NCBI GenBank assembly: GCA_031266295.1
Contig: JAISBH010000091.1
Location: 1 to 13,637 of the forward strand
From: Oscillospiraceae bacterium
GTDB taxonomy: Bacteria > Bacillota > Clostridia > Christensenellales > Aristaeellaceae
Length of the DNA stretch: 13,637 nucleotides
Direction: 5' to 3'
Positions 7,522 to 13,637 of the stretch are shown here, one piece after another. A program made the translations under genes and the position numbers. How positions within the stretch are numbered: the stretch's first letter is position 1; each line of letters opens with the position of its first letter. The notes under the pieces were generated by a model. The model saw only the letters and a list, made by a program, of their open reading frames with translations, was not told the DNA's origin and ran no database searches.

Positions 7522-7617
7522 CGATTACGGGACAATCGCGCGCCGGGTACGGCGTGGTTCGCAGTTCCGCGCGCCGAGTCCGCAGTCATGCACTGCCGCA
7601 TAGCGTAATCGCGGAAC
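7522..7617 (+). promoter_or_regulatory. Hairpin-rich 5' leader of the beta-helix operon
   Basis: Three structures are visible: CGCCG-GGTA-CGGCG at 7541-7554; GCAGT...ACTGC inside a larger stem formed by GTTCCGC (7564-7570) and GCGGAAC (7611-7617); and CGATTACG (7522-7529), complementary to CGTAATCG (7604-7611). The last two share base 7611 and cross each other, so they are either alternative folds or a pseudoknot. No known riboswitch is recognised. Confidence 0.3.
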
Positions 7618-7648
7618 GAGTCGTATCGTCAAGCGTGGAGGTGTGGAT

Positions 7649-10276
7649 ATGGCCATTGAAACTTTCAGCGGCGCCGACTTTTTAGGTTTGTGGCACGCAC
7701 TAGATGACCTGCAAGACGGCGACACGCTGGTGATCGAAAATGATGTATCGGACTGGACTGGTTTCACCTGCAGCGGTGATGATTGGTGCTACCAAGTCAC
7801 CTATAACGGCAACCAGCTCAATGTTTGGAACCCCGTTTTCCAAAATCCAGACAAAACCATTACCGTGAGAAGCAGCCAGGAAGGAACGAGCGTGAGCATC
7901 GGCACGAAGGCTTCCCCCATTACCGGGCCGCTGCTGAACAGTATTAGAAACGCTACCTTCCTGGATATCGATATGCATGTAAATTTTACCTATGATACGT
8001 CAAGCATCGGCTTTCAGAGTTGCAGTGAGTCGTTCGGAGCGTTTCTTATGTGCACCGACTCCAGCGGGGATGGCAGTGTTACCATGGAACGCTGCAGGGT
8101 ATACGGGTCGATCACATTGATCGGAGATTATGTTTACAATCTCGGCGGATTGGTCGGCAGTGTATATGGATCGGCGCGCTTCACAGACTGCGTGAACTAC
8201 GCGGACATATACTACGATTATGTCTCTGTCGGCGTCGGCGGGATAGTCGGCGATATCACCGCCATCTATGGCATTGTGGTGTTTGAAAGATGCGCTAACG
8301 AGGGCAATATAACGTTGAATCCGAACGAGATAGTAGATTACATATCAGACGATTCGCAAAGCACGGGCGGCATAGTGGGCACAATAGAACTGTCTGAGGA
8401 ATCGAGAACGACGGTATCGTATTGCCTCAACACCGGTAAGCTAACCGGTGTAGTAGCCGTCGGCGGTATAATAGGCAAATGTACGTATGATGAGGGTAAA
8501 ATATCGATCGCCAACTGCGAGAATCAGGGTGTAATATGGGGAGAATTCGCGGTGAGCGGTATACTGGGGATCACACGAGGGCAAGAAAAAAAAGCCCCGC
8601 TCATCGAATATCGAAACGTAAGCCATTGCACGAACAACGGCACGATCAGCGGAGCCACGCATGTAGGCGGCATCGTCGGCGACGCCCTTTGGGTTTACAT
8701 GTATAAATGCGTAAACAATAAGATGGTAACCGCGCACAGCCCGCAGTGGATTGAACCCTATATTGCAGAATACGAATATGCGAATTTCAATGAAAATTGG
8801 CTGGGCGTCGGCGGCATAGCCGGGTATTCATACGGATCAGACATCGTTGAATGCCATAATATCGGCCCTGTTTTAGGCTTGGAGGATCGATACGCCACAG
8901 GCGGCATAGCGGGGCTGGCATACTCCATTAACGCCGTCGGAGTCAGCGACGTTAAAACTTATGACTATATATACCGCTGCGTGAACGACGGTCCGGTGCG
9001 CGTCGGGAGTTGGCTGGGCGGTATAGCCGGAGCCGTGTTTGCTAACTTCAACGTCTCGGGCTGGGGTTTCGCTATTGAAGAATGCGTGAACCGCGCTAGT
9101 GTGGTGGCCTCCAACGGTTCCGGCGACTCTGCCTATGCCGCAGGCGGCATTGTGGGCTACGCGCTGGGAGCGGTGACCATCACGCGCAACCGCCTCTGCC
9201 GCAGCGCCGGGGTAGTGGCGGTCTACGGAAGCTACGCGGGCGGTATCGTCGGCATGGTAGACGTCAATGAGGATACAATCAATGATGCGGAACTTGAGGA
9301 TGTTTTTGGCGTGGGCGGGGAGCATCGCGTCGTCATTTCATATAATATGGCCAACGCTGCCGAGGTGATCGCGGCGCCCGCAGACCGTAATGCCTCGCCC
9401 TCTCAAGGCGTACGGCGCATACTGGGCATGTACCTTAATGAGGAGAACGGGTATGACGAAGAGCAATTTAGCGTGCAGCTGCTGCGCAACATAGCCGGAC
9501 CCGATATGCGCCTGACGGGCGATAACACCGGAACGCCGGGTTTTGAGTCGCTCGGCACGAACCCGACCTGGCCGGGGATAGCCTATATGGACAGCCCGGT
9601 CGAATTGGGCGATCCCGATCTGGGTCTGAACAGAATGAACGGCTGGAACGCTTCATGTTCCGACGGCATACTGAACGACTGCATGTACTGCGTTGAGACG
9701 GGTAGATGCCCCGACGGCGAGTCCGAGACCTGCGCTCCCGACGTCACCGGCGAGATAGCGCTCGTATTGGATGGCGTGGCGAGGATGCGCGCCGCGGACT
9801 CGCGGTACCTGTGGGCGCAGCGAACTAGGGAGCGGCTGATAGGCGATGGAAATGCGGCGGCATATGGTCCGACATGCGGTCCGACATGCGCGCCGTCAGA
9901 TCCGCTGGACATAATCACCTCCACCGAAAGCACGCTGGCCAGGGCGCAATGCTGCTCAGTCGATTTCCTGAAATGCTGCTGCATCTCCGGCCCTGACTCC
10001 TGCCTGCTGTGTGCGGAATTCGTGGATCCCCTGATGGGCGAACCCATCGTCAACGCTGAATGCACGCTGACAAACTCGGTGGGCAAGGTGCAGACGGCTA
10101 CCACCGACTCAAACGGCATGGCGCAGTTTAGTATAGCCAGCCCCGGTGAATACCGGCTGGTCATGCCCCCCTCGACCGACGGATCGCTGCGCGATAATGC
10201 GGTTTATATAGCGAACGTCGACGATTGTTGCAATATTCAGATAAGCGTTAATCCGAATGGATCGAATGGAGGCTGA
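7649..10276 (+). CDS. Leaderless GLUG-type beta-helix protein with Cys-rich segment and CnaB-like domain (paralog A)
   Basis: An 875-residue protein. Residues 1-540 form a right-handed beta-helix of the pectin-lyase/GLUG type: about eleven rungs start with GGIVG, GGIAG, GGLVG or variants (first at 166-170, last near 531) and are usually followed 10-25 residues later by 'C-x-N-x-G' (CVNYAD, CLNTGK, CTNNGT). Residues about 668-790 are Cys-rich and include CC-x5-K-CC starting at Cys768. About 790-870 is a prealbumin-like CnaB/SpaA domain (PLMGEPIVNAECTL, TTDSNGMAQF, GEYRLVMP). The start is ATG 7649, with GGAGG 7 nt upstream; a GTG at 7643 is too close to that site. There is no signal peptide, membrane helix or LPXTG sorting signal, which is odd for a surface-type design. 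A 12-bp tandem duplication (9866-9889) encodes GPTC twice. Function unknown; adhesive or structural is likely. The paralog follows after 5 bp. Confidence 0.88.
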   Translation: MAIETFSGADFLGLWHALDDLQDGDTLVIENDVSDWTGFTCSGDDWCYQVTYNGNQLNVWNPVFQNPDKTITVRSSQEGTSVSIGTKASPITGPLLNSIRNATFLDIDMHVNFTYDTSSIGFQSCSESFGAFLMCTDSSGDGSVTMERCRVYGSITLIGDYVYNLGGLVGSVYGSARFTDCVNYADIYYDYVSVGVGGIVGDITAIYGIVVFERCANEGNITLNPNEIVDYISDDSQSTGGIVGTIELSEESRTTVSYCLNTGKLTGVVAVGGIIGKCTYDEGKISIANCENQGVIWGEFAVSGILGITRGQEKKAPLIEYRNVSHCTNNGTISGATHVGGIVGDALWVYMYKCVNNKMVTAHSPQWIEPYIAEYEYANFNENWLGVGGIAGYSYGSDIVECHNIGPVLGLEDRYATGGIAGLAYSINAVGVSDVKTYDYIYRCVNDGPVRVGSWLGGIAGAVFANFNVSGWGFAIEECVNRASVVASNGSGDSAYAAGGIVGYALGAVTITRNRLCRSAGVVAVYGSYAGGIVGMVDVNEDTINDAELEDVFGVGGEHRVVISYNMANAAEVIAAPADRNASPSQGVRRILGMYLNEENGYDEEQFSVQLLRNIAGPDMRLTGDNTGTPGFESLGTNPTWPGIAYMDSPVELGDPDLGLNRMNGWNASCSDGILNDCMYCVETGRCPDGESETCAPDVTGEIALVLDGVARMRAADSRYLWAQRTRERLIGDGNAAAYGPTCGPTCAPSDPLDIITSTESTLARAQCCSVDFLKCCCISGPDSCLLCAEFVDPLMGEPIVNAECTLTNSVGKVQTATTDSNGMAQFSIASPGEYRLVMPPSTDGSLRDNAVYIANVDDCCNIQISVNPNGSNGG

Positions 10277-10281
10277 CGTAT

Positions 10282-11181
10282 ATGGCAATCATCGACGTGC
10301 AGGGCGGCGAGTATCAGGATTTCATCAACGCGCTGAATCGAGCCTTTGACGGGGACACCGTGCGCCTCACCCGCAGTATCCCCAACTACAACGGCGAGCC
10401 GTACACACTCACCAAGGAAAACCTGACCCTGGACGGCAATGGCTGCGCTATCGGCGGCGAAAGTAACAGCGGCTCGCAGAATCGTGCTCGTTATATATTT
10501 GCCGGCATGGACGGGTCGAACCCCGTGCGCGGGTTGACGGTAAAGGACTTAACCGTCTACTTTGAACAGAGCCGCGGCCAGGATACGAATGACGACGCCG
10601 CCTTTAACGGCCCGAAGACTTACTGGGGCGCGATCGTTCCCTACGGCGAGGATTGTTCATTTATCAACGTCAGTGTGGGCGGAGAACTTATAATCGAATA
10701 TGTATCGGGACCGGGACAGGACGATCTAACCGATAAGGATATTGCCATGGGCGGGATAGCGGGAGCGCTGACCGGCTCATGCTTGTTTGACCGCTGCAAT
10801 TTTACCAGCTATTCAGGGGGAAATAGATCAGAAATTCAGGTTTCAATAAGTGAAATCATATTAGACTGGGAAATAGACGCGCCCACGCCGAGCCAAATGC
10901 CCGATCCGGTGCCATTTACGACGGCGGTCGGCGGACTTCTCGGGCGTTATACCGGATCTTCACTGACTATGCGGGATTGCACCAACATCGTGCCACGTCA
11001 GCGCGCGAGCGACTCCGAAATTACTGGTTTTATGGACGTTGGCGGCATAGTCGGCGAGGTAATCGGCACGGACACGCCCGGCTGCCTGCTGGATCACTGC
11101 ACATCCGGGGCGGATGTGACGGCCAGGTTCTGTGCCGTAGGTGGAATCGCCGGACGCGTGGTGAATACGATCCTTAAGTAG
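10282..11181 (+). CDS. Paralog B of the leaderless beta-helix protein, N-terminal part up to an in-frame TAG
   Basis: 299 residues before a TAG at codon 300. The start is well supported: GGAGG lies 9 nt upstream within the end of the previous gene, and the N-terminus matches paralog A (MAIIDVQGG ... ALNRAFDGDTVRL against MAIETFSGA ... ALDDLQDGDTLVI), beginning directly with the first beta-helix strand and no signal peptide. Four GG-(I/L)-x-G rungs are visible (GGIAG at 157, then GGLLG, GGIVG, GGIAG); the last is cut after VVNTILK. The TAG stands at the variable position just before the rung cysteine, and the frame continues with CRVDCNS, so this is one piece of a longer gene, not a complete protein. 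Only 5 bp separate it from paralog A, so the two are surely co-transcribed. Confidence 0.85.
   Translation: MAIIDVQGGEYQDFINALNRAFDGDTVRLTRSIPNYNGEPYTLTKENLTLDGNGCAIGGESNSGSQNRARYIFAGMDGSNPVRGLTVKDLTVYFEQSRGQDTNDDAAFNGPKTYWGAIVPYGEDCSFINVSVGGELIIEYVSGPGQDDLTDKDIAMGGIAGALTGSCLFDRCNFTSYSGGNRSEIQVSISEIILDWEIDAPTPSQMPDPVPFTTAVGGLLGRYTGSSLTMRDCTNIVPRQRASDSEITGFMDVGGIVGEVIGTDTPGCLLDHCTSGADVTARFCAVGGIAGRVVNTILK
11179..11181 (+). other. In-frame amber codon interrupting paralog B
   Basis: The reading frame from 10282 to 12942 is continuous except for this TAG (codon 300). A one-base change from CAG, AAG or GAG would restore it. Three genes in the window (the TPR gene, the HAD gene and degV) use TAG as their normal stop, so TAG is not generally recoded. 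The context is AAG-TAG-TGC. No stem-loop typical of recoding was recognised next to it. Confidence 0.85.
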
Positions 11182-11229
11182 TGCCGTGTAGACTGTAATA
11201 GTGAATCGGATTGCGACGGGAGTATTCAA

Positions 11230-12942
11230 TTGCGACCGGAAAGCCTGTACGTCACGACGCCTTCCGGATTCGATCCCAACAACCCCACCCAATATAGCGT
11301 CTTCAGTCAACCCGCGTTCTGGGCGTGCGCAGGCGGCGTAGTGGGTTCAGCCACAGACAGCATCGTCTTCAACTGCTACTGCGGATATTGCATCCAAACA
11401 GACAACCGTATTTCGGATGAGGGATACGGTAATTTTTACCTGGCGCCGAAAGGCGGCGGCGGCATAGTGGGATGCGCGGAAAGCACGGAAGACGGTATAT
11501 ATAACGCCTCTATTATATCCTGCACAAGCAACGCGGGGGTATCTATGTCAGATCGTTGCCGCTATCTCGGAGGCGTCGCGGGATGGATCGGAGGCGTCGC
11601 GGGCAAACCCGCCATCGTCTCGCGTTGTCTGATGCGGGGCAGTATGCATTATGCAGGTGAGGCGGTGGGATTAAGCGGCATAGTCGGCGGCGCGGCGAGC
11701 TGTTTCACAATCGAATACAACCGCGTCTGCCGCCCGGCGGAGAGATATGAAAATGAGGAAAGCCTAATTGGTAGCGTAAACGTCGGCTTAGCGGTTGGTG
11801 AAGTACTGGCAGGCGGCAGCGGCAGTGACGGCGCGATGTACATTATCGATAATGCCGTTTCCGCGGATTCAGTGAATGCCGAAGGCAATCCCGCTGATGA
11901 GGATGGCTTGGATGGGGTACAACCGCATGTGCACCGCATCGTCGGGTATATACCGCCCAAATCCGTGATGGACGACGGCGGTGGAACATTGCTGCTAAAG
12001 AACAACTACTCAAGCTTTACTCTGGTATTAGAGGGAAGTAACACCGACGTAAAGGAGTATGAGCTAAACGGATACACGAATGACAGCGGCATCGAGTACT
12101 CAGAAAATCAAATCGCTACGAGCGCCGAATACGCCTCCGTATCGCTTGAAGGCAATCACCTCGACCCCGTGGCTGATCCAGCCTACGGAGCTAACAGGGC
12201 GAACGGGGTCAATATGCCGCTGGCATACATGAACGACGTGACCGCAACCGATTGCCAGAACATCGCCAGCCTGAGTCTATGCGGCGGCGTCGGTGCACTT
12301 GAACCATTGCTGCAGGTAAAGCGTTCGGGCAGCGGCGTCCGGTCGTCGGGCAAAGGGTCCAGCGCGTGCGCCGACGACGTGAAGGACACAATGAGGGGCA
12401 TCATCGACAGCATAGCCGATATGGAGGACGCGGTCAACGGCTTCATCGGGCCGATGATACCAGGCTGGACGAACACGACAGGTGTCATTGAGCCGATAGA
12501 CGATATACTTGCGTATAACCAGCTGATCGGCGACGATCTTAAGTTCGCGGGCAACGTGAACAGTTCGCTACAGAAGGGTATATGCTGCGCGATAAACTAT
12601 ATCAAGTGCTGCGAGTGCTGCGGCGCAGAACAGCCGCCCAGCGTGTGTCTTGTGTCATATTCCAAGACTACGGGCGATTCATTGCAGGGGTTCACATATA
12701 CGCTCACCAAGGAGGGCGCCGATCCACCCGTGAGCGTCACGCTAACGTCCGGAAGCGACGGAACGATGCAGTTTGATGATCTGCAGCCCGGCGTATACCA
12801 TATCGCCAGTGCTGGCGAGGGGTATCCGGACTTCCATACGTATGATTTGACGATCGCGCCCAATGGATCCGCAAGCCTGGTTCAGACGTCGCCTGATGCA
12901 GCTTCATGGATCAATTTAGATTCTTCGGATGACTGCTACTGA
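11230..12942 (+). CDS. Paralog B of the leaderless beta-helix protein, C-terminal part (same frame after the TAG)
   Basis: The frame resumes without shift after the TAG at 11179-11181. The first possible restart is the TTG at 11230, with GGGAG 7 nt upstream, giving 570 residues; re-initiation is therefore conceivable. Rungs continue (GGVVG, GGGIVG, GGVAG, SGIVG up to about full-length residue 470), then NRVCR, matching NRLCR in paralog A. A variable linker follows, then CC-x5-K-CC at Cys768 of the full-length count, then a CnaB/SpaA-like domain (CLVSYSKTTGDSLQGFTYTL, GSDGTMQF, PGVYHIAS) ending in SDDCY. There is no sorting signal or membrane segment. The full frame with the TAG is 886 codons against 875 for paralog A. 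It could be the 3' half of a recent pseudogene, a separately initiated protein, or part of a readthrough product. Confidence 0.8.
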   Translation: MRPESLYVTTPSGFDPNNPTQYSVFSQPAFWACAGGVVGSATDSIVFNCYCGYCIQTDNRISDEGYGNFYLAPKGGGGIVGCAESTEDGIYNASIISCTSNAGVSMSDRCRYLGGVAGWIGGVAGKPAIVSRCLMRGSMHYAGEAVGLSGIVGGAASCFTIEYNRVCRPAERYENEESLIGSVNVGLAVGEVLAGGSGSDGAMYIIDNAVSADSVNAEGNPADEDGLDGVQPHVHRIVGYIPPKSVMDDGGGTLLLKNNYSSFTLVLEGSNTDVKEYELNGYTNDSGIEYSENQIATSAEYASVSLEGNHLDPVADPAYGANRANGVNMPLAYMNDVTATDCQNIASLSLCGGVGALEPLLQVKRSGSGVRSSGKGSSACADDVKDTMRGIIDSIADMEDAVNGFIGPMIPGWTNTTGVIEPIDDILAYNQLIGDDLKFAGNVNSSLQKGICCAINYIKCCECCGAEQPPSVCLVSYSKTTGDSLQGFTYTLTKEGADPPVSVTLTSGSDGTMQFDDLQPGVYHIASAGEGYPDFHTYDLTIAPNGSASLVQTSPDAASWINLDSSDDCY

Positions 12943-12990
12943 TTTCAAACGTGAATTTGGCGGGGAAGCGCCCTCCGAACCTCCCCCGGG

Positions 12991-13078
12991 GAACCCCCTC
13001 TGTCGCTGCGGCGACATCTCCCCCTAGGGGGGCGATGAGGGTTGTCGGTTACGATGCGGTTCGCAAGCAACGGAGGAA
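12991..13078 (+). repeat. Repeat module M5, right copy (inverted relative to 6344-6437)
   Basis: GAACCCCCTCT, the hairpin GTCGC-TGCG-GCGAC and the palindrome CCCCCTAGGGGG (13020-13031) are the reverse complement of the left block, followed by GATGAGGGTTGTCG and GCAAGCAACGG. It begins about 50 bp after the stop of paralog B. Confidence 0.75.
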
Positions 13079-13190
13079 CCGGTTGCGCTACGAAATAGAC
13101 TATCCAGGTAAAACCGGCAATCCGAAGTCGATGGAATGTGTATCACGATGGTCCAGGCGAAGCCTGGTCAGGTTTCGAAAGGGCGGATAG
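13079..13190 (+). repeat. Repeat module M4, copy B
   Basis: A 112-bp module, inverted relative to copy A and directly repeated as copy C about 220 bp further on. The hairpin CCAGGC-GAA-GCCTGG is invariant. Against copy A over the M5-M4 frame, 15 codons differ and 14 of those change the amino acid, which argues against a conserved peptide. Confidence 0.8.
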
Positions 13191-13283
13191 CGCGGCGCAT
13201 CCGCGCCTTCGGGAGGTGCGCTACGCGCCCTCACTACGCTCAACTCACGTCCCCCTCCCGACCTCCCCCCGGAACTTGGAACG
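13191..13283 (-). repeat. Hairpin repeat module M1, right copy with altered centre
   Basis: The reverse complement keeps CGTTCCAAG, GGGGGAGGTCGGGAGGGGGA and GGCGC-GGAT-GCGCC. The short first hairpin is replaced by a longer insert carrying GCGC-GTA-GCGC, making the module about 25 bp longer than the left copies. Confidence 0.7.
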
Positions 13284-13297
13284 GGTGACCGGGGGGA

Positions 13298-13409
13298 TGG
13301 GTTGCGTTACGAGGTAGACTATCCAGGTACAACCGGCTGGCCGAAACCGGTAGATTGTGTGTCACGATGGTCCAGGCGAAGCCTGGTCAGGATTCGAAAG
13401 GGCGGATAG
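13298..13409 (+). repeat. Repeat module M4, copy C
   Basis: The third copy of the 112-bp module, in the same orientation as copy B and again keeping the CCAGGC-GAA-GCCTGG hairpin. It is followed by the CGGGAC-AGA-GTCCCG hairpin (13424-13438) and a C-run/TTC/G-run hairpin near 13445-13460, the same order as the mirror-image left block. Confidence 0.8.
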
Positions 13410-13502
13410 CCCTTCGCAGGGTCCGGGACAGAGTCCCGAAACCCCGTTGTACCCCCCTTCGGGGGGAAGGGGGGCGTTCCTCGTTCCCCCGTTCCAACTC
13501 TT

Positions 13503-13561
13503 CGCCCCGCCAGTGATAATGCTGCAATGGAATAGTCAACTTACGCCATAGTGGCGGGGCG
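13503..13561. repeat. ~60-bp palindromic repeat, right outer end of the repeat block
   Basis: CGCCCCGCC (13503-13511) and GGCGGGGCG (13553-13561) form a 9-bp stem. The element is the reverse complement of 6022-6082, so the two lie at the outer ends of the inverted blocks. The remaining 76 bases to the window end (13562-13637) hold nothing recognisable. Confidence 0.8.
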
Positions 13562-13637
13562 GGCGGGATTTTTAGGGGGTTCTGTTGGGCCACCGACCAA
13601 CGGACAGCGGCCGCGGCGAAGGGGAGGGTGGATGGGC

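Noticed and set aside
9866..9889. 12-bp tandem duplication (GPTC twice) as a phase-variable repeat
   Set aside because: Only two in-frame units; a change in number would alter length by four residues without switching expression.
11179..11181. Genome-wide reassignment of TAG to a sense codon
   Set aside because: The TPR, HAD and DegV genes in this window end at TAG at their expected family lengths.
12951..13190. Open frame through M5+M4, with a counterpart on the - strand at 6232-6480 and a partial one in copy C, resembling a conserved small basic protein
   Set aside because: There are no indels, but between copies A and B 15 codons differ and 14 of the changes alter the amino acid. There is no ribosome-binding site, and the invariant parts are hairpins. 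This fits a non-coding structured repeat.
13503..13580. Right palindrome followed by ATTTTT as terminator of the beta-helix operon
   Set aside because: It lies 560 bp past the stop, the loop is 41 nt, and the left copy of the same repeat has no T-run.

Overview
The window looks like a piece of chromosome from a GC-rich, anaerobic gut-type member of the Bacillota (probably class Clostridia, perhaps a Christensenellales- or Oscillospirales-like lineage). This rests on strong GGAGG ribosome-binding sites, on DegV, Cof-type HAD, Hsp33 and HemW genes of Bacillota type, and on GC-rich hairpin repeats of a kind common between genes in uncultured gut Clostridia. The taxonomy is inference; there is no rRNA or tRNA in the window.

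Layout. (1) Bases 1-4641, + strand: a compact housekeeping operon with the 3' end of hslO (Hsp33), a TPR-repeat protein, a HEAT-repeat protein and hemW. The last three are separated by 13 bp and a 4-bp ATGA overlap. (2) 4777-5779, - strand: a Cof-type HAD phosphatase with a convincing promoter (TTGATC-17-TATAAT) and a terminator hairpin. (3) 5780-6021: AT-rich spacer with no gene. (4) 6022-6542: a gene-free block of GC-rich modular repeats that stops 1 bp before the stop codon of the next gene. (5) 6544-7377, - strand: a DegV-family lipid-binding protein with an inverted repeat upstream. (6) 7378-7648: intergenic region shared by two divergent genes, with a candidate promoter and a hairpin-rich leader. 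(7) 7649-12942, + strand: two tandem paralogous genes for very large leaderless beta-helix proteins. Each has GLUG-like GGIVG/GGIAG rungs, then a Cys-rich segment with a shared CC-x5-K-CC motif, then a CnaB/SpaA-like prealbumin domain. The second gene is broken by one in-frame TAG. (8) 12943-13561: a second repeat block made of the same modules in inverted orientation, ending in the same ~60-bp palindrome that begins block (4).

The most interesting part is the 7.5-kb segment 6022-13561. Inverted mosaic repeats bracket degV and the two beta-helix genes. The two large proteins share one architecture but lack any Sec signal, membrane segment or LPXTG anchor, although beta-helix plus CnaB is normally a cell-surface design. 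With the TAG counted as one codon, the two proteins are 875 and 886 codons long, and the CC-x5-K-CC motif starts at residue 768 in both. The second gene is therefore a once-intact or still-readable full-length paralog, not two unrelated genes. How these proteins reach a surface, if they do, cannot be told from the sequence; a spore-coat or exosporium role is only a guess.
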